This document shows, piece after piece, positions 10,397-24,000 of a DNA stretch of 64,000 nt (position 1 is its first letter; every line of letters begins with the position of its first letter). This DNA is from Tupaia tana (lineage: Eukaryota; Chordata; Mammalia; Scandentia; Tupaiidae). Under the pieces are notes generated by a model. That model made no database searches. It was not told where the DNA came from and was given only the letters and a program-made list of their open reading frames with translations. The stretch is taken from assembly GCA_026018925.1 (NCBI GenBank), contig JAKSZU010000032.1, positions 1,178,001 to 1,242,000 of the forward strand, in the 5' to 3' direction. The position numbers and the translations under genes are program-made.

Positions 10397-13250
10397 CCTA
10401 ACCTAACCTGAAGCCTAAATCAAACCATACACCTAACCCTAACCCTAGGCGGACACCTTAAGCTCAACCCCAAACCTAACCTGACCCTGGCGCTTACTCC
10501 AACCGTAACAGTTAACCGAAAACTGACAGTAGCCCTAAAATTACTCCCTCAAACTAAGTTCAAACCTAACCTAACCTGAAGCCTAACTGAAACCACAGAC
10601 CTAACCCTAACCCTAGGCGAACACCTTAAGCTCAACCCCAACCCTAACCTGACCCTCACGCTATCTCCAACCGTAACACTGAACCGAAAACTAACAGTAG
10701 CCCTAAACTTACTCCCTCAAACTAAGTTCAAACCTAACCTAACCTGAAGCCTAACTCAAACAATAGACCTAACCCTAAACCTAGGCGGACACCTTAAGCT
10801 TGACCCCAACCCTAACCTGACCCTGAGGCTAAATTCAACCATAACACTGAACCGAAAAATAAAATAGGCCTAAACATACTCCCTCAAACTAAGTTCAAAC
10901 CTAACCTAACCTGAAGCCTAACTCAAACCATAGATCTAAATCTAAACCTAGGCGGACACCTGAATCTTAATCCCAAACCTAACTTGACCATGACGCTATC
11001 TCCAACCGTAACACTGAACCGAAAACTAACAGTAGCCCTAAACTTACTCCCTAAAACTAAGTTCAAACCTAACCTAACCTGAAGCCTAACTCAAACCATA
11101 GAGCTAACCCTAACCCTAGGCCGACACCTGAAGCTCAACCCCAACCCTAAACTGACCCTGACGCTATCTCCAACCGTAACACTGAACCGAAATCTAACAG
11201 TAGCCCTAAACTTACTCCCTAAAACTAAGTTCAAACCTAACCTAACCTGAAGCCTAACTCAAATCACAAACCTAACCCTAAACCTAGGCGGACACCTTAA
11301 GATCAACTCCAATCCTAACCGGACCCTAACGCTAACTCCAAACGTAACACTGAACCGAAAACTAACAGTAGCTCTAAACTTACTCCCTCAAACCAAGTTC
11401 AATCCTAACCTAACCTGAAGTGTAAATGAAACCATAGGCCTAACCCTAACCCTAGGCGGACACCTTATGTTTAACCCCCACCATAACCTGACCCTGACGC
11501 TTACTCCAACCGTAACAGTTAACCGAAAATTAACAGTAGCCCTAAACTTACTCCCTCAAACTAAGTTCAAACCTAACCTAACCTGAAGCCTAACTCAAAC
11601 CACAGACCTAACCCTAACCCTAGGCGGACACCTTAAGCTCAACCCCAACCCTAACCTGACCCTCACGCTATCTCCAACCCTAACACTGAACCGAAAACTA
11701 ACAGTAGCCCTAAACTTACTCCCTCAAACTAAGTTAAAACCTAACCTAACCTGAAGCCTAACTCAAACAATACACCTAACCCTAACCCTAGGCGGACACC
11801 TTAAGCTTGACCCCAACCCTAACCTGACCCTGAGGCTAAATTCAACCGTAACACTGAACCGAAAAATAAAATAGGCCTAAACATACTCCCTCAAACTAAA
11901 GTCAAACCTAACTTAACCTGAAGCCTAACTCAAACCATAGACCTAACCCTAACCCTAGGCGGACACCTGAATCTTAATCCCAACCCTAACTTGACCATGA
12001 CGCTATCTCCAACCGTAACACTGAACCGAAAACTAACAGTAGCCCTAAACTTACTCCCTCAAACTAAGTTCAAACCTAACCTAACGTGAAGCCTAACTCA
12101 AACCACAGACCTAATCCTAACTCTAGGCGGACACCTTAAGCTCAACCCCAACCCTAACCTGACCCTCACGCTAACTCCAACCGTAACACTGAACCGAAAA
12201 CTAAGAGTAGCCCTAAACTTACTCCCTCAAACTAAGTTCAAACCTAACCTAACCTGAAGCCTAACTCAAACAATAGACCTAGCCCTAACCCTAGGCGGAC
12301 ACCTTAAGCTTAACCCCAGCCCTAACCTGAACCTGAGGCTAAATCCAACCGGAACACTGAACCGAAATCTAACAGTAGCCCTAAACTTACTCCCTCAAAC
12401 TAAGTTCAAACCTAACCTAACCTGAAGCCTAAATGAAACCATAGACCTAAACCTAACCCTAGGCGGACACCTTAAGCTCAACCCCAAACCTAACCTGACC
12501 CTGACGCTTACTCCAAACGTAACAGTTAACCGAAAACTAACAGTAGCCCTAAAGTGACTCCCTCAAACTAAGTTAAAACCTAATCTAACCTGAAGCCTAA
12601 ATCAAATCATAGACCTAACCCTAACCCTAGGCGGACACCTTATGCTTAACCCCCACCCTACCCTGACCCTGACGCTTACTCCAACTGTAACAGTTAACCG
12701 AAAACTAACAGTAGCCCTAAACTTACTCCCTCAAACTAACTTCAAACCTAACCTTACCTGAAGCCTAAATGAAACCATAGACCTAACCCTAACCCTAGGT
12801 GGACACCTTAAGCTCAACCCCAACCCTAACCTGTCCCTGAAACTAACTCCAACAGTAACAGTTACCCGAAAACTAAGAGTAGCCCTAAACTTACTCCCTC
12901 AAACTAAGTTCAAACCTAACCTATCCTGAAGCCTAACTCAAACCACAGACCTAACCCTATCCCTAGGCGGACACCTTAAGCTCAACCCCAACCCTAACCG
13001 GACCCTCACACTAAATCCCAACGTAACAATGAACCGAAAACTAACAGTAGCCCTAAACTTACTCCCTCAAACTAAGTTCAAACCTAACCTAACCTGAAGC
13101 CTAACTCAAACAATAGACCTAACCCTAACCCAAGGCGGACACCTTAAGCTTAACCGTAACCCTAACCTGACCCTGAGGCTAAATCCAACCGGAACACTGA
13201 ACCAAAAACTAACAGTAGCCCTAAACTTACTCCCTCAAACTAAGTTCAAT
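10397..13250 (+). repeat. higher-order unit A, 17 monomers (2854 bp)
   Basis: This is the first of two adjacent copies. It matches unit B at an offset of 2854 in its left part (CTGACCCTGGCGC at 10481 and 13335; GAAAAATAAAATAGG at 10854 and 13708). In its right part the offset is 3022 (GAAAAATAAAATAGG at 11861 and 14883; TAACCGTAACC at about 13151 and 16173). The left boundary is set by a mismatch at 10396 against 13250. The unit includes two AGGCCT-type monomers. Confidence 0.92.
10854..10876 (+). repeat. AGGCCT-type monomer mark (13 copies in the window)
   Basis: In this subfamily the usual CCGAAAACTAACAGTAGCCC is replaced by CCGAAAAATAAAATAGGCC or a near form. The replacement is 1 bp shorter and creates the palindrome TAGGCCTA. 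I find the mark at 10854, 11861, 13708, 14883, 17065, 32849, 37381, 38890, 41071, 44933, 47449, 48958 and 63718. Nearly all are preceded by AGGCTAAATTCAACC (AGGATAAATTC in the unit at 17065). The copies fall into three sequence forms: AATAAAATAGG, AATACAATAGG, and AATGCAATAGG including CAATGCAATAGG. The coordinates give the first instance. Confidence 0.93.
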
Positions 13251-16200
13251 CCTAACCTAACCTGAAGCCTAAATCAAACCATACACCTAACCCTAACCCT
13301 AGGCGGACACCTTAAGCTCAACCCCAAACCTAACCTGACCCTGGCGCTTACTCCAACCGTAACAGTTAACCGAAAACTGACAGTAGCCCTAAAATTACTC
13401 CCTCAAACTAAGTTCAAACCTAACCTAACCTGAAGCCTAACTGAAACCACAGACCTAACCCTAACCCTAGGCGAACACCTTAAGCTCAACCCCAACCCTA
13501 ACCTGACCCTCACGCTATCTCCAACCGTAACACTGAACCGAAAACTAACAGTAGCCCTAAACTTACTCCCTCAAACTTACTTCAAACCTAACCTAACCTG
13601 AAGCCTAACTCAAACAATAGACCTAACCCTAAACCTAGGCGGACACCTTAAGCTTGACCCAAACCCTAACCTGACCCTGAGGCTAAATTCAACCATAACA
13701 CTGAACCGAAAAATAAAATAGGCCTAAACATACTCCCTCAAACTAAGTTCAAACCTAACCTAACCTGAAGCCTAACTCAAACCATAGACGTAAACCTAAC
13801 CCTAGGCGGACACCTGAATCTTAATCCCAAACCTAACTTGACCATGACGCTATCTCCAACCGTAACACTGAACCGAAAACTAACAGTAGCCCTAAGCTTA
13901 CTCCCTAAAACTAAGTTCAAACCTAACCTAACCTGAAGCCTAACTCAAACCATAGACCTAACCCTAACCCTAGGCCGACACCTGAAGCTCAACCCCAACC
14001 CTAAACTGACCCTTACGCTAACTCCAACCGTAACACTGAACCGAAATCTAACAGAAGCCCTAAACTTACTCCCTAAAACTAAGTTCAAACCTAACCTAAC
14101 CTGAAGCCTAACTCAAATCACAGACCTAACCCTAAACCTAGGCGGACACCTTAAGATCAACTCCAATCCTAACCGGACCCTAACGCTAACTCCAAACGTA
14201 ACACTGAACTGAAAACTAACAGTAGCTCTAAACTTACTCCCTCAAACCAAGTTCAATCCTAACCTAACCTGAAGCGTAAATGAAACCATAGGCCTAACCC
14301 TAACCCTAGGAGGACACCTTATGCTTAACCCCCACCCTAACCTGACCCTGACGCTTACTCCAACCGTAACAGTTAACCGAAAATTAACAGTAGACCTAAA
14401 CTTACTCCCTCAAACGAAGTTCAATCCTAACCTAACCTGAAGCCTAAATGAAACCATAGACCTAACCCTAACCCTAGGCGGAAACCTTATGCTTAACCCC
14501 CACCCTAACCTGACCCTGACGCTTACTCCAACCGTAACATTTTAACGAAAACTAACAGTAGCCCTAAACTTACTCCCTCAAACTAAGTTCAAACCTAACC
14601 TAACCTGATGCCTAACTCAAACCACAGACCTAACCCTAACCCTAGTCGGACACCTTAAGCTCCACCCCAACCCTAACCTGACCCTCACGCTATCTCCAAC
14701 CGTAACACTGAACCGAAAACTAACAGTAGCTCTAAACTTACTCCCTCAAACTAAGTTAAAACCTAACCTAACCTGAAGCCTAACTCAAACAATACACCTA
14801 ACCCTAACCCTAGGTGGACACCTTAAGCTTGACCCCAACCCTAACCTGACCCTGAGGCTAAATTCAACCATAACACTGAACCGAAAAATAAAATAGGCCT
14901 AAACATACTCCCTCAAACTAAAGTCAAACCTAACTTAACCTGAAGCCTAACTCAAACCATAGACCTATCCCTAACCCTAGGCGGACACCTGAATCTTAAT
15001 CCCAACCCTAACTTGACCATGACGCTATCTCCAACCGTAACACTGAACCGAAAACTAACAGTAGCCCTAAACTTACTCCCTCAAACTAAGTTCAAACCTA
15101 ACCTAACGTGAAGCCTAACTCAAACCACAGACCTAATCCTAACTCTAGGCGGACACCTTAAGCTCAACCCCAACCCTAACCTGACCCTCACGCTAACTCC
15201 AACCGTAACACTGAACCGAAAACTAAGAGTAGCCCTAAACTTACTCCCTCAAACTAAGTTCAAACCTAACCTAACCTGAAAACTAAATCAAACAATAGAC
15301 CTAGCCCTAACCCAAGGCTGACACCTTAAGCTTAACCCCAGCCCTAACCTGAACCTGAGGCTAAATCCAACCGGAACACTGAACCGAAATCTAACAGTAG
15401 CCCTAAACTTACTCCCTCAAACTAAGTTCAAACCTAACCTAACCTGAAGCCTAAATGAAACCATAGACCTAAACCTAACCCTAGGCGGACACCTTAAGCT
15501 CAACCCCAAACCTAACCTGACCCTGACGCTTACTCCAACCGTAACAGTTAACCGAAAACTAACAGTAGCCCTAAAGTGACTCCCTCAAACTAAGTTAAAA
15601 CCTAACCTAACCTGAAGCCTAAATCAAATCATAGACCTAACCCTAACCCTAGGCGGACACCTTATGCTTAACCCCCACCCTACCCTGACCCTGACGCTTA
15701 CTCCAACTGTAACAGTTAACCGAAAACTAACAGTAGCCCTAAACTTACTCCCTCAAACTAACTTCAAACCTAACCTTACCTGAAGCCTAAATGAAACCAT
15801 AGACCTAACCCTAACCCTAGGCGGACACCTTAAGCTCAACCCCAACCCTAACCTGGCCCTGAAACTAACTCCAACAGTAACAGTTACCTGAAAACTAAGA
15901 GTAGCCCTAAACTTACTCCCTCAAACTAAGTTCAAACCTAACCTATCCTGAAGCCTAACTCAAACCACAGACCTAACCCTATCCCTAGGCGGACACCTTA
16001 AGCTCAACCCCAACCCTAACCGGACCCTCACACTAACTCCAAACGTAACAATGAACCGAAAACTAACAGTAGCCCTAAACTTACTCCCTCAAACTAAGTT
16101 CAAACCTAACCTAACCTGAAGCCTAACTCAAACAATAGACCTAACCCTAACCCTAGGCGGACACCTTAAGCTTAACCGTAACCCTAACCTGACCCTGAGG

Positions 16201-16272
16201 CTAAATCCAACCGGAACACTGAACCAAAAACTAACAGTAGCCCTAAACTTACTCCCTCAAACTAAGTTCAAT
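13251..16272 (+). repeat. higher-order unit B, 18 monomers (3022 bp)
   Basis: This unit starts exactly where unit A ends. It repeats unit A in order with sparse substitutions, plus one extra whole monomer at about 14411-14578 that shifts the offset from 2854 to 3022, a difference of 168. The extra monomer is a GGCGGAAACC type B unit with ACATTTTAACG in place of ACAGTTAACCG. The match to unit A continues briefly past 16272 because A and B begin alike, then breaks near 16297. Confidence 0.92.
14411..14578 (+). repeat. extra monomer inserted in higher-order unit B
   Basis: Unit A passes directly from GAAAATTAACAGTAG to the CACAGACC-type monomer, whereas unit B carries one further 168-bp unit between them. 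That unit resembles the AATGAAACCATAGACC / GGCGGAAACCTTATG units near 10208-10375 and 21800-21970. The clean one-monomer step fits in-register unequal exchange. The exact edges are uncertain within the shared sequence. Confidence 0.78.
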
Positions 16273-19200
16273 CCTAACCTAACCTGAAGCCTAAATGAAA
16301 CCATAGACCTAACCCTAACCCTAGGCGGACACCTTATGATTAACCCCCACCCTAACCTGACCCTGACGCTTACTCCAACCGTAACAGTTAAACGAAAACT
16401 AACAGTAGCCCTAAACTTACTCCCTCAAACTAAGTTCAAACCTAACCTAACCTGAAGCCTAAATCAAACCATACACCTAACCCTAACCCTAGGCGGACAC
16501 CTTAAGCTCAACCCCAAACCTAACCTGACCCTGACACTTACTCCAAACGTAACAGTTAACCGAAAACTAACAGTAGCCCTAAACTGACTCCCTCAAACTA
16601 AGTTCAAACCTAAGCTAACCTGAAGACTAACTCAAACCATAGACCTAACCCTAATCCTAGGCGGACACCTGAAACTCAACCACAACCCTAACCAGACCTG
16701 ACGCTATCTCCAACCATAAAACTGAACCGAAAACTAACAGTAGCCCTAAACTTACTCCCTCATACTAAGTTCAAACGTAACCTAACCTGAAGCCTAATTC
16801 AAACCATAGAACTAACCCTAACCCTAGGCGGACACCTGAAGCTCAACCACAACCCTAACCTGATTCTGACGCTATCTCCAACCGTAACACTGAACCGAAA
16901 ACTAACAGTAGCCCCAAACTTACTCCCTCAAACTAAGTTCAAACCTAACCTAACCTGAAGCCTAACTCAAACCATAGAGCTAACCCTAACCCTAGGCGGA
17001 CACCTGAAACTCAACCACAAGCCTAACCTGACCCTGAGGATAAATTCAACCGTAACACTGAACCGAAAAATACAATAGGCCTAAACTTACTCCCTCAAAC
17101 TAAGTTCAAACCTAACCTAACCTGAAGCCTAACTCAAACCATAGACCTAACCCTAACCCTAGGCGGACACCAGAAGCTCAACCCCAACCCTAACTTGACC
17201 ATGACGCTATCTCCAAACGTAACACTGAACCGAAAACTAACAGTAGCCCTAAACTTACTCCCTCAAACTGAGTTCAAACCTAATCTAACCTGAAGCCTAA
17301 ATGAAACCATAGACCTAACCCTAACCCTAGGCGGACACCTTAAGCTCAACCCCAAACCTAACCTGACCCTGACGCTTACTCCAACCGTAACAGTTAACCG
17401 AAAACTAACAGTTGCCCTAAACTGACTCCCTCAAACTAAGTTCAAACCTAATCTAACCTGAAGCCTAAATCAAATCATACACCTAACCCTAACCCTAGGC
17501 GGACACCATATGCTTAACCCCCACCCTACCCTGACCCTGACGCTTCCTCCAACTGTAACAGTTAACCGAAAACTAACAGTACCCCTAAACTTACTCCCTC
17601 AAACTAACTTCAAACCTAACCTAACCTGAATCCTAAATCAAACCAAACACCTAACCCTAACCCTAGGCGGACACCTTAATCTCAACCCCAACCCTAACCT
17701 GGCCCTCACGCTAACTCCAACCGTAACAGTTTCCCGAAAACTAACAGTAGCCCTAAACTTACTCCCTCAAACTAAGTTCAAACCTAACCTAACCTGAAGC
17801 CTAAATCAAACCATACACCTAACCCTAACCCTAGGCGGACACCTTAAGCTCAACCCCAACCCTAACCTGACGTCCAGGCTAACTCCATCCATATCACTGA
17901 ACCGAAAACTAAGAGTAGCCCTAAACTTACTCGCTCAAACTAAGTACAAACCTAACCTAACCTGAAGCCTAACTCAAATCATAGACATAACCCTAACTAT
18001 AGGCGGACAACTGAAGCTCAACCCCAACCCTAACCTGACCCTGACGCTATCTCCAACAGTAACACTGAACCGAAAACTAACAGTAGCCCCAAACTTACTC
18101 ACTCAAACTAAGTTCAAACCTAACCTAACCTGAAGCCTAACTCAAACCACAGACCTAACCCTAACCCTAGCCGAACACCTTAAGCTCAACCCCAAACCTA
18201 ACCTGACCCTCACGCTAACTCAAACCGTAACACTGAACCGAAAACTAACAGTAGCCCTAAACTTACTCCCTCAAACTAAGTTCAAACCTAACCTAACCTG
18301 AGGCCTAAATCAAACCATACACCTAACCCTAACCCTAGGAGGATACCTTAACTTCAACCCCAAACCTAACCTGACCCTAACGCTTACTCCAACTGTAACA
18401 GTTAACCGAAAACTAACATTAGCCCTAAACTTAATCCCTCAAACTAAGTTGAAACATAACCTAACCTGAAGCCTAAATCAAACCATACACCTAAACCTAA
18501 CCCTAGGCGGACACCTTATGCTTAAACCCCACCCTAACCTGACCCTGACGCTTACTCCAACCGTAACAGTTAAACGAAAACTAACAGTAGCCCTAAACTT
18601 ACTCCCTCAAACTAAGTTCAAACCTAACCTAACCTGACGCCTAAATCAAACCATACACCTAACCCTAACCCTAGGCGGACACCTTAAGCTCAACCCCAAC
18701 CCTAACCTGACCTCCAGGCTAACTCCATCCATATCACTGAACCGAAAACTAAGAGTAGCCCTAAACTTACTCGCTCAAACTAAGTTCAAACCTAACCTAA
18801 CCTGAAGCCTAACTCAAATCATAGACATAACCCTAACTATAGGCGGACAACTGAAGCTCAACCCCAACCCTAACCTGACCCTGACGCTATCTCCAACAGT
18901 AACACTGAACCGAAAACTAACAGTAGCCCTAAACTTACTCCCTCAAACTAAGTTCAAACCTAACCTAACCTGAAGCATAAATTAAACCATACACCTAACC
19001 CTAACCCTAGGCGGACACCTGAAGCTCAAACCCAACCCTAACCTGACCCTCACGTTAACTCCAACCGTAAAACTGAACCTAAAACTAACAGTAGCCCTAA
19101 ATTTACTCCCTAAAACTAAGTTCAAACCTAACCTAACCTGAAGCCTAACTCAAACCATAGACCTAAACCTAACCCTAGGCAGACACCTGAAGCTCAACCC

Positions 19201-19562
19201 CAACCATAACCTGACACTGACGCTATCTCCAACCGAAACACTGAACCGTAAACTACCAGTAGCCGTAGACTTACTCCCTCAAACTAAGTTCAATCATAAC
19301 CTTACCTGAAGCCTAAATGAAACCATAGACCTAACCCTAACCCTAGGCGGACACCTTAAGCTCAACCCCAACCCTAACCTGGCCCTGAAACTAACTCCAA
19401 CAGTAACAGTTACCCGAAAACTAAGAGTAGCCCTAAACATACTCCCTCAAACTAAGTTCAAACCTAACCTAACCTGAAGCCTAACTCAAACAACAGACCT
19501 AACCCTAACCCTAGGCGGACACCTTAAGCTCAACCCCAAACCTAAACTGACCCGCACGCTAC
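16273..19562 (+). repeat. mixed satellite block with a 5-monomer echo
   Basis: This block is about 20 monomers. Positions 17744-18090 recur at 18584-18930, 840 bp away (five monomers), sharing TCCAGGCTAACTCCATCC, CTTACTCGCTC and ATAGACATAACCCTAACTATAGG. One AGGCCT-type unit lies at 17065. A monomer with AAATTAAACC and CACGTTAACTCC near 18975-19080 resembles units at about 34930 and 35770. No other content is seen. Confidence 0.85.
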
Positions 19563-22010
19563 CTCCAACCGTAACACTGAACCGAAAACTAACAGTAGCC
19601 CTAAACTTACTCCCTCAAACTAAGTTCAAACCTAACCTAATCTGAAGCCTAACTCAAACCACAGACCTAACCCTAACCCTAGGCGGACACCTTAAGCTCA
19701 ACCCCAAACCTAAACTGACCCGCACGCTACCTCCAACCGTAACACTGAACCGAAAACTAACAGTAGCCCTAAACTTACTCCCTCAAACTAAGTTCAATCC
19801 TAACCTAACCTGAAGCCTAACTCAAACCATAGACCTAACCCTAACCCTAGGCGGACACCTTAAGCTTAATCCCAGCCCTAACCTGAACCGGAGGCTAAAT
19901 CCAACCGGAACACTGAACCGAAAACTAACAGTAGCCCTAAACTTACTCCCTCAAACTAAGTGCAATCCTAACCTAACCAGAAGCCTAAATGAAACCATAG
20001 ACCTAACCCTAACCCTAGGCGGACACCTTATGCTTAACCCCCACCCTAACCTGACCCTGACGCTTACTCCAACCATAACAGTTAAACGAAAACTAACAGT
20101 AGCCCTAAACTTACTCCCTCAAACTAAGTTCAAACCTAACCTAACCTGAAGCCTAAATCAAACCATACACCTAACCCTAACCCTAGGCGGACACCTTAAG
20201 CTCAACCCCAAACCTAACCTGGCCCTGGCGCTTACTCCAACCGTAACAGTTAACCGAAAACTGACAGTAGCCCTAAAATTACTCCCTCAAACTAAGTTCA
20301 AACCTAACCTAACCTGAAGCCTAACTCAAACAATAGACCTTGCCCTAACCCTAGGCGGACACCTTAAGCTTAACCCCAGCCCTAACCTGAACCTGAGGCT
20401 AAATCCAACCGGAACACTGAACCGAAAACTAACAGTAGCCCTAAACTTACTCCCTCAAACTAAGTTCAATCCTAACCTAACCAGAAGCGTAAATGAAACC
20501 ATAGACCTAACCCTAACCCTAGGCGGACACCTCATGCTTAACCCCCACCCTAACCTGACCCTGACGCTTACTCCAACCGTAACAGTTAAACGAAAACTAA
20601 CAGTAGCCCTAAACTTACTCCCTCAAACTAAGTTCAAACCTAACCTAACCTGAAGCCTAAATCAAACCATACACCTACCCTAACCCTAGGCGGACACCTT
20701 AAGCTCAACCCCAAAACTAACCTGACCCTGACGCTTACTCCAAACGTAACAGTTAACCGAAAACTAACAGTAGCCCTAAACTGACTCCCTCAAACTAAGT
20801 TCAAACCTAACCTAACCTGAAGCCTAACTCAAACCATAGACCTAACCCTAACCCTAGGCAGACACCTTATGCTTAACCCCCACCCTTCCCTGACCCTGAC
20901 GATTACTCCAACTGTAACAGTTAACCGAAAACTAACAGTAGCCCTAAACTTACTACCTCAAACTAACTTCAAACCTAACCTAACCTGAAGCCTAAATCAA
21001 ACCATACACCTAACCATAACCATAGACAGACACCTTAATCTCAACCACAACCCTAACCTGACCCTGACGCTAAATCCAACCGTAACAGTTTCCTGAAAAC
21101 TAACAGTAGCCCTAAACTTACTCCCTCAAACTAAGTTCAAACCTTACCTAACCTGAAGCCTAAATTAAACCATACACCTAACCCTAACCCTAGGGGGACA
21201 CCTGAAGCTCAAACCCAACCCTAACCTGACCCTCACGCTAACTCCAACCGTAACACTGAACATAAAACTAACAGTATCCCTAAACTTGCTCCCTAAAACT
21301 AAGTTCAAACCTAACCTTACCTGAAGCCTAACTCAAACCATCGACCTAACCCTAACCCTAGGCCGACACCTGAAACTCAACTCCAACCCTAACCTGACCC
21401 TGACGCTATCTCCAACCTTAATACTGAACCAAAAACTAACAGTAGTCCTAAACTTTCTCCCTAAAACTAAGTTCAAACCTAACCTAACCTGAAGCCTAAC
21501 TCAAATCACAGACCTAACCCTAAAACTAGGCGGACACCTTAAGCTCAACCCCAACCTTAACCGGACCCTAACGCTAACTCCAAACGTAACACTGAACCGA
21601 AAACTAACAGTAGCTCTAAACTTACTCCCTCAAACCAAGTTCAATCCTAACCTAACCTGAAGCGTAAATGAAACCATAGGCCTAACCCTAACCCTAGGCG
21701 GACACCTTATGTTTAACCCCCACCATAACCTGACCCTGACGCTTACTCCAACCGTAACAGTTAACCGAAAATTAACAGTAGCCCTAAACTTACTCCCTCA
21801 AACTAAGTTCAATCCTAACCTAACCTGAAGCCTAAATGAAACCATAGACCTAACCCTAACCCTAGGCGGAAACCTTATGCTTAACCCCCACCCTAACCTG
21901 ACCCTTACGCTTACTCCAACCGTAACAGTTTAACGAAAACTAACAGTAGCCCTAAACTTACTCCCTCAAACTAAGTTCAAACCTAACCTAACCTGAAGCC
22001 TAACTCAAAC
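19563..22010 (+). repeat. source-like segment of the 6.7-kb-distant duplication, part 1
   Basis: This segment matches 26279-28726 at a constant offset of 6716 bp (40 monomers minus 4 bp). Shared rare marks are GACCCGCACGCTACC (about 19717 and 26433), AACCAGAAGC, the 1-bp-deleted ACACCTACCCTAACC and TAACCATAACCATAGACAG (21011 and 27727). The copies also share TAGGGGGACACC and CTTAATACTGAACC. Substitutions are about one per hundred bases by eye. Confidence 0.92.
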
Positions 22011-23441
22011 AATAGACCTAACCCTAACCCTAGGCGGACACCTTAAGCTTAACCCCAACCCTAACCTGACCCTGAGGCTAAATCCAACCATAACACTGAA
22101 CCGAAAACTAACAGTAGCCCTAAACTTACTCCCTCAAACTAAGTTCAATCCTAACCTAACCTGAAGCCTAAATGAAACCATAGACCTAACCCTAACCCTA
22201 GGCGGACACCTTATGCTTAACCCCCACCCTAACCTGACCCTGACGCTTACTCCAACCGTAACAGTTAAACGAAAACTAACAGTAGCCCTAAACTTACTCC
22301 CTCAAACTAAGTTCAAACCTAACCTAACCTGAAGCCTAAATCAAACCATACACCTACCCTAACCCTAGGCGGACACCTTAAGCTCAACCCCAAACCTAAC
22401 CTGACCCTGACGCTTACTCCAAACGTAACAGTTAACCGAAAACTAACAGTAGCCCTAAACTGACTCCCTCAAACTAAGTTCAAACCTAACATAACCTGAA
22501 GACTAACTCAAACCATAGACCTAACCCTAACCCTAGGCAGACACCTTATGCTTAACCCCCACCCTACCCTGACCCTGACGATTACTCCAACTGTAACAGT
22601 TAACCGAAATCTAACAGTAGCCCTAAACTTACTCCCTCAAACTAACTTCAAACCTAACCTAACCTGAAGCCTAAATCAAACCATACACCTAACCATAACC
22701 ATAGACAGACACCTTAATCTCAACCACAACCCTAAACTGACCCTGACGCTAAATCCAACCGTAACAGTTTCCCGAAAACTAACAGTAGCCCTAAACTTAC
22801 TCCCTCAAACTAAGTTCAAACCTTACCTAACCTGAAGCCTAAATTAAACCATACACCTAAGCCTAACCCTAGGCGGACACCTGAAGCTCAAACCCAACCC
22901 TAACCTGACCCTCACGCTAACTCCAACCGTTACACTGAACCTAAAATTAACAGTAGCCCTAAACTTACTCCCTAAAACTAAGTTCAAACCTAACCTAACC
23001 TGAAGCCTAACTCAAACCATCGACCTAACCCTAACCCTAGGCCGACACCTGAAGCTCAACCCCAACCCTAACCTGACCATGACGCTATCTCCAACCTTAA
23101 TACTGAACCGAAAACTAACAGTAGTCCTAAACTTTCTACCTAAAACTAAGTTCAAACCTAACCTAACCTGAAGCCTAACTCAAATCACAGACCTAACCCT
23201 AAAACTAGGCGGACACCTTAAGCTCAACCCCAACCTTAACCGGACCCTAACGCTAACTCCAAACGTAACACTGAACCGAAAACTAACAGTAGCTCTAAAC
23301 TTACTCCCTCAAACCAAGTTCAATCCTAACCTAACCTGAAGCGTAAATGAAACCATAGGCCTAACCCTAACCCTAGGCGGACACCTTATGTTTAACCCCC
23401 ACCATAACCTGACCCTGACGCTTACTCCAACCGTAACAGTT
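20290..23441 (+). repeat. 10-monomer higher-order tandem duplication (period 1679)
   Basis: Positions 20290-21762 match 21969-23441 at an offset of 1679 bp, ten monomers minus 1 bp. Marks are ACACCTACCCTAACC (about 20672 and 22351) and TAACCATAACC (21011 and 22690). Further marks are AAATTAAACC, CATAGGCC and TTATGTTTAACCCCC. The left part is more diverged than the right. After 23441 the second copy continues with a TTTAACG unit, as if one monomer were missing. Confidence 0.88.
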
Positions 23442-24000
23442 TAACGAAAACTAACAGTAGCCCTAAACTTACTCCCTCAAACTAAGTTCAAACCTAACCT
23501 AACCTGAAGCCTAACTCAAACCACAGACCTAACCCTAACCCTAGGCGGACACCTTAAGCTCAACCGCAACCCTAACCTGACCCTCACGCTATCTCCAACC
23601 GTAACACTGAACCGAAAACTAACAGTAGCCCTAAACTTACTCCCTCAAATTAAGTTCAAACCTAACCTAACCTGAAGCCTAATTCAAACCATAGAACTAA
23701 CCCTAAACCTAGGCGGACACCTGAAGCTCAACCACAATCCTAACCTGACTCTGATGCTATCTCCAACCGTAACACTGAACCGAAAACTAACAGTAGCCCC
23801 AAACTTACTCCCTCAAACTAAGTTCAAACCTAACCTAACCTGAAGCCTAACTCAAACCACAGACCTAACCCTAACCCTAGCCGGACACCTTAAGCTCAAC
23901 CCCAAACCTAACCTGACCCTGACGCTTACTCCAAACGTAACAGTTAACCGAAAACTAACAGTAGCCCTAAACTGACTCTGTCAAACTAAGTTCAAACCTA

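Noticed and set aside
10397-16272. A transposable element or LTR-like direct repeat pair flanking internal sequence
   Set aside because: The two long units are adjacent, consist of satellite monomers throughout, and have no terminal inverted repeats, target-site duplication or coding capacity.
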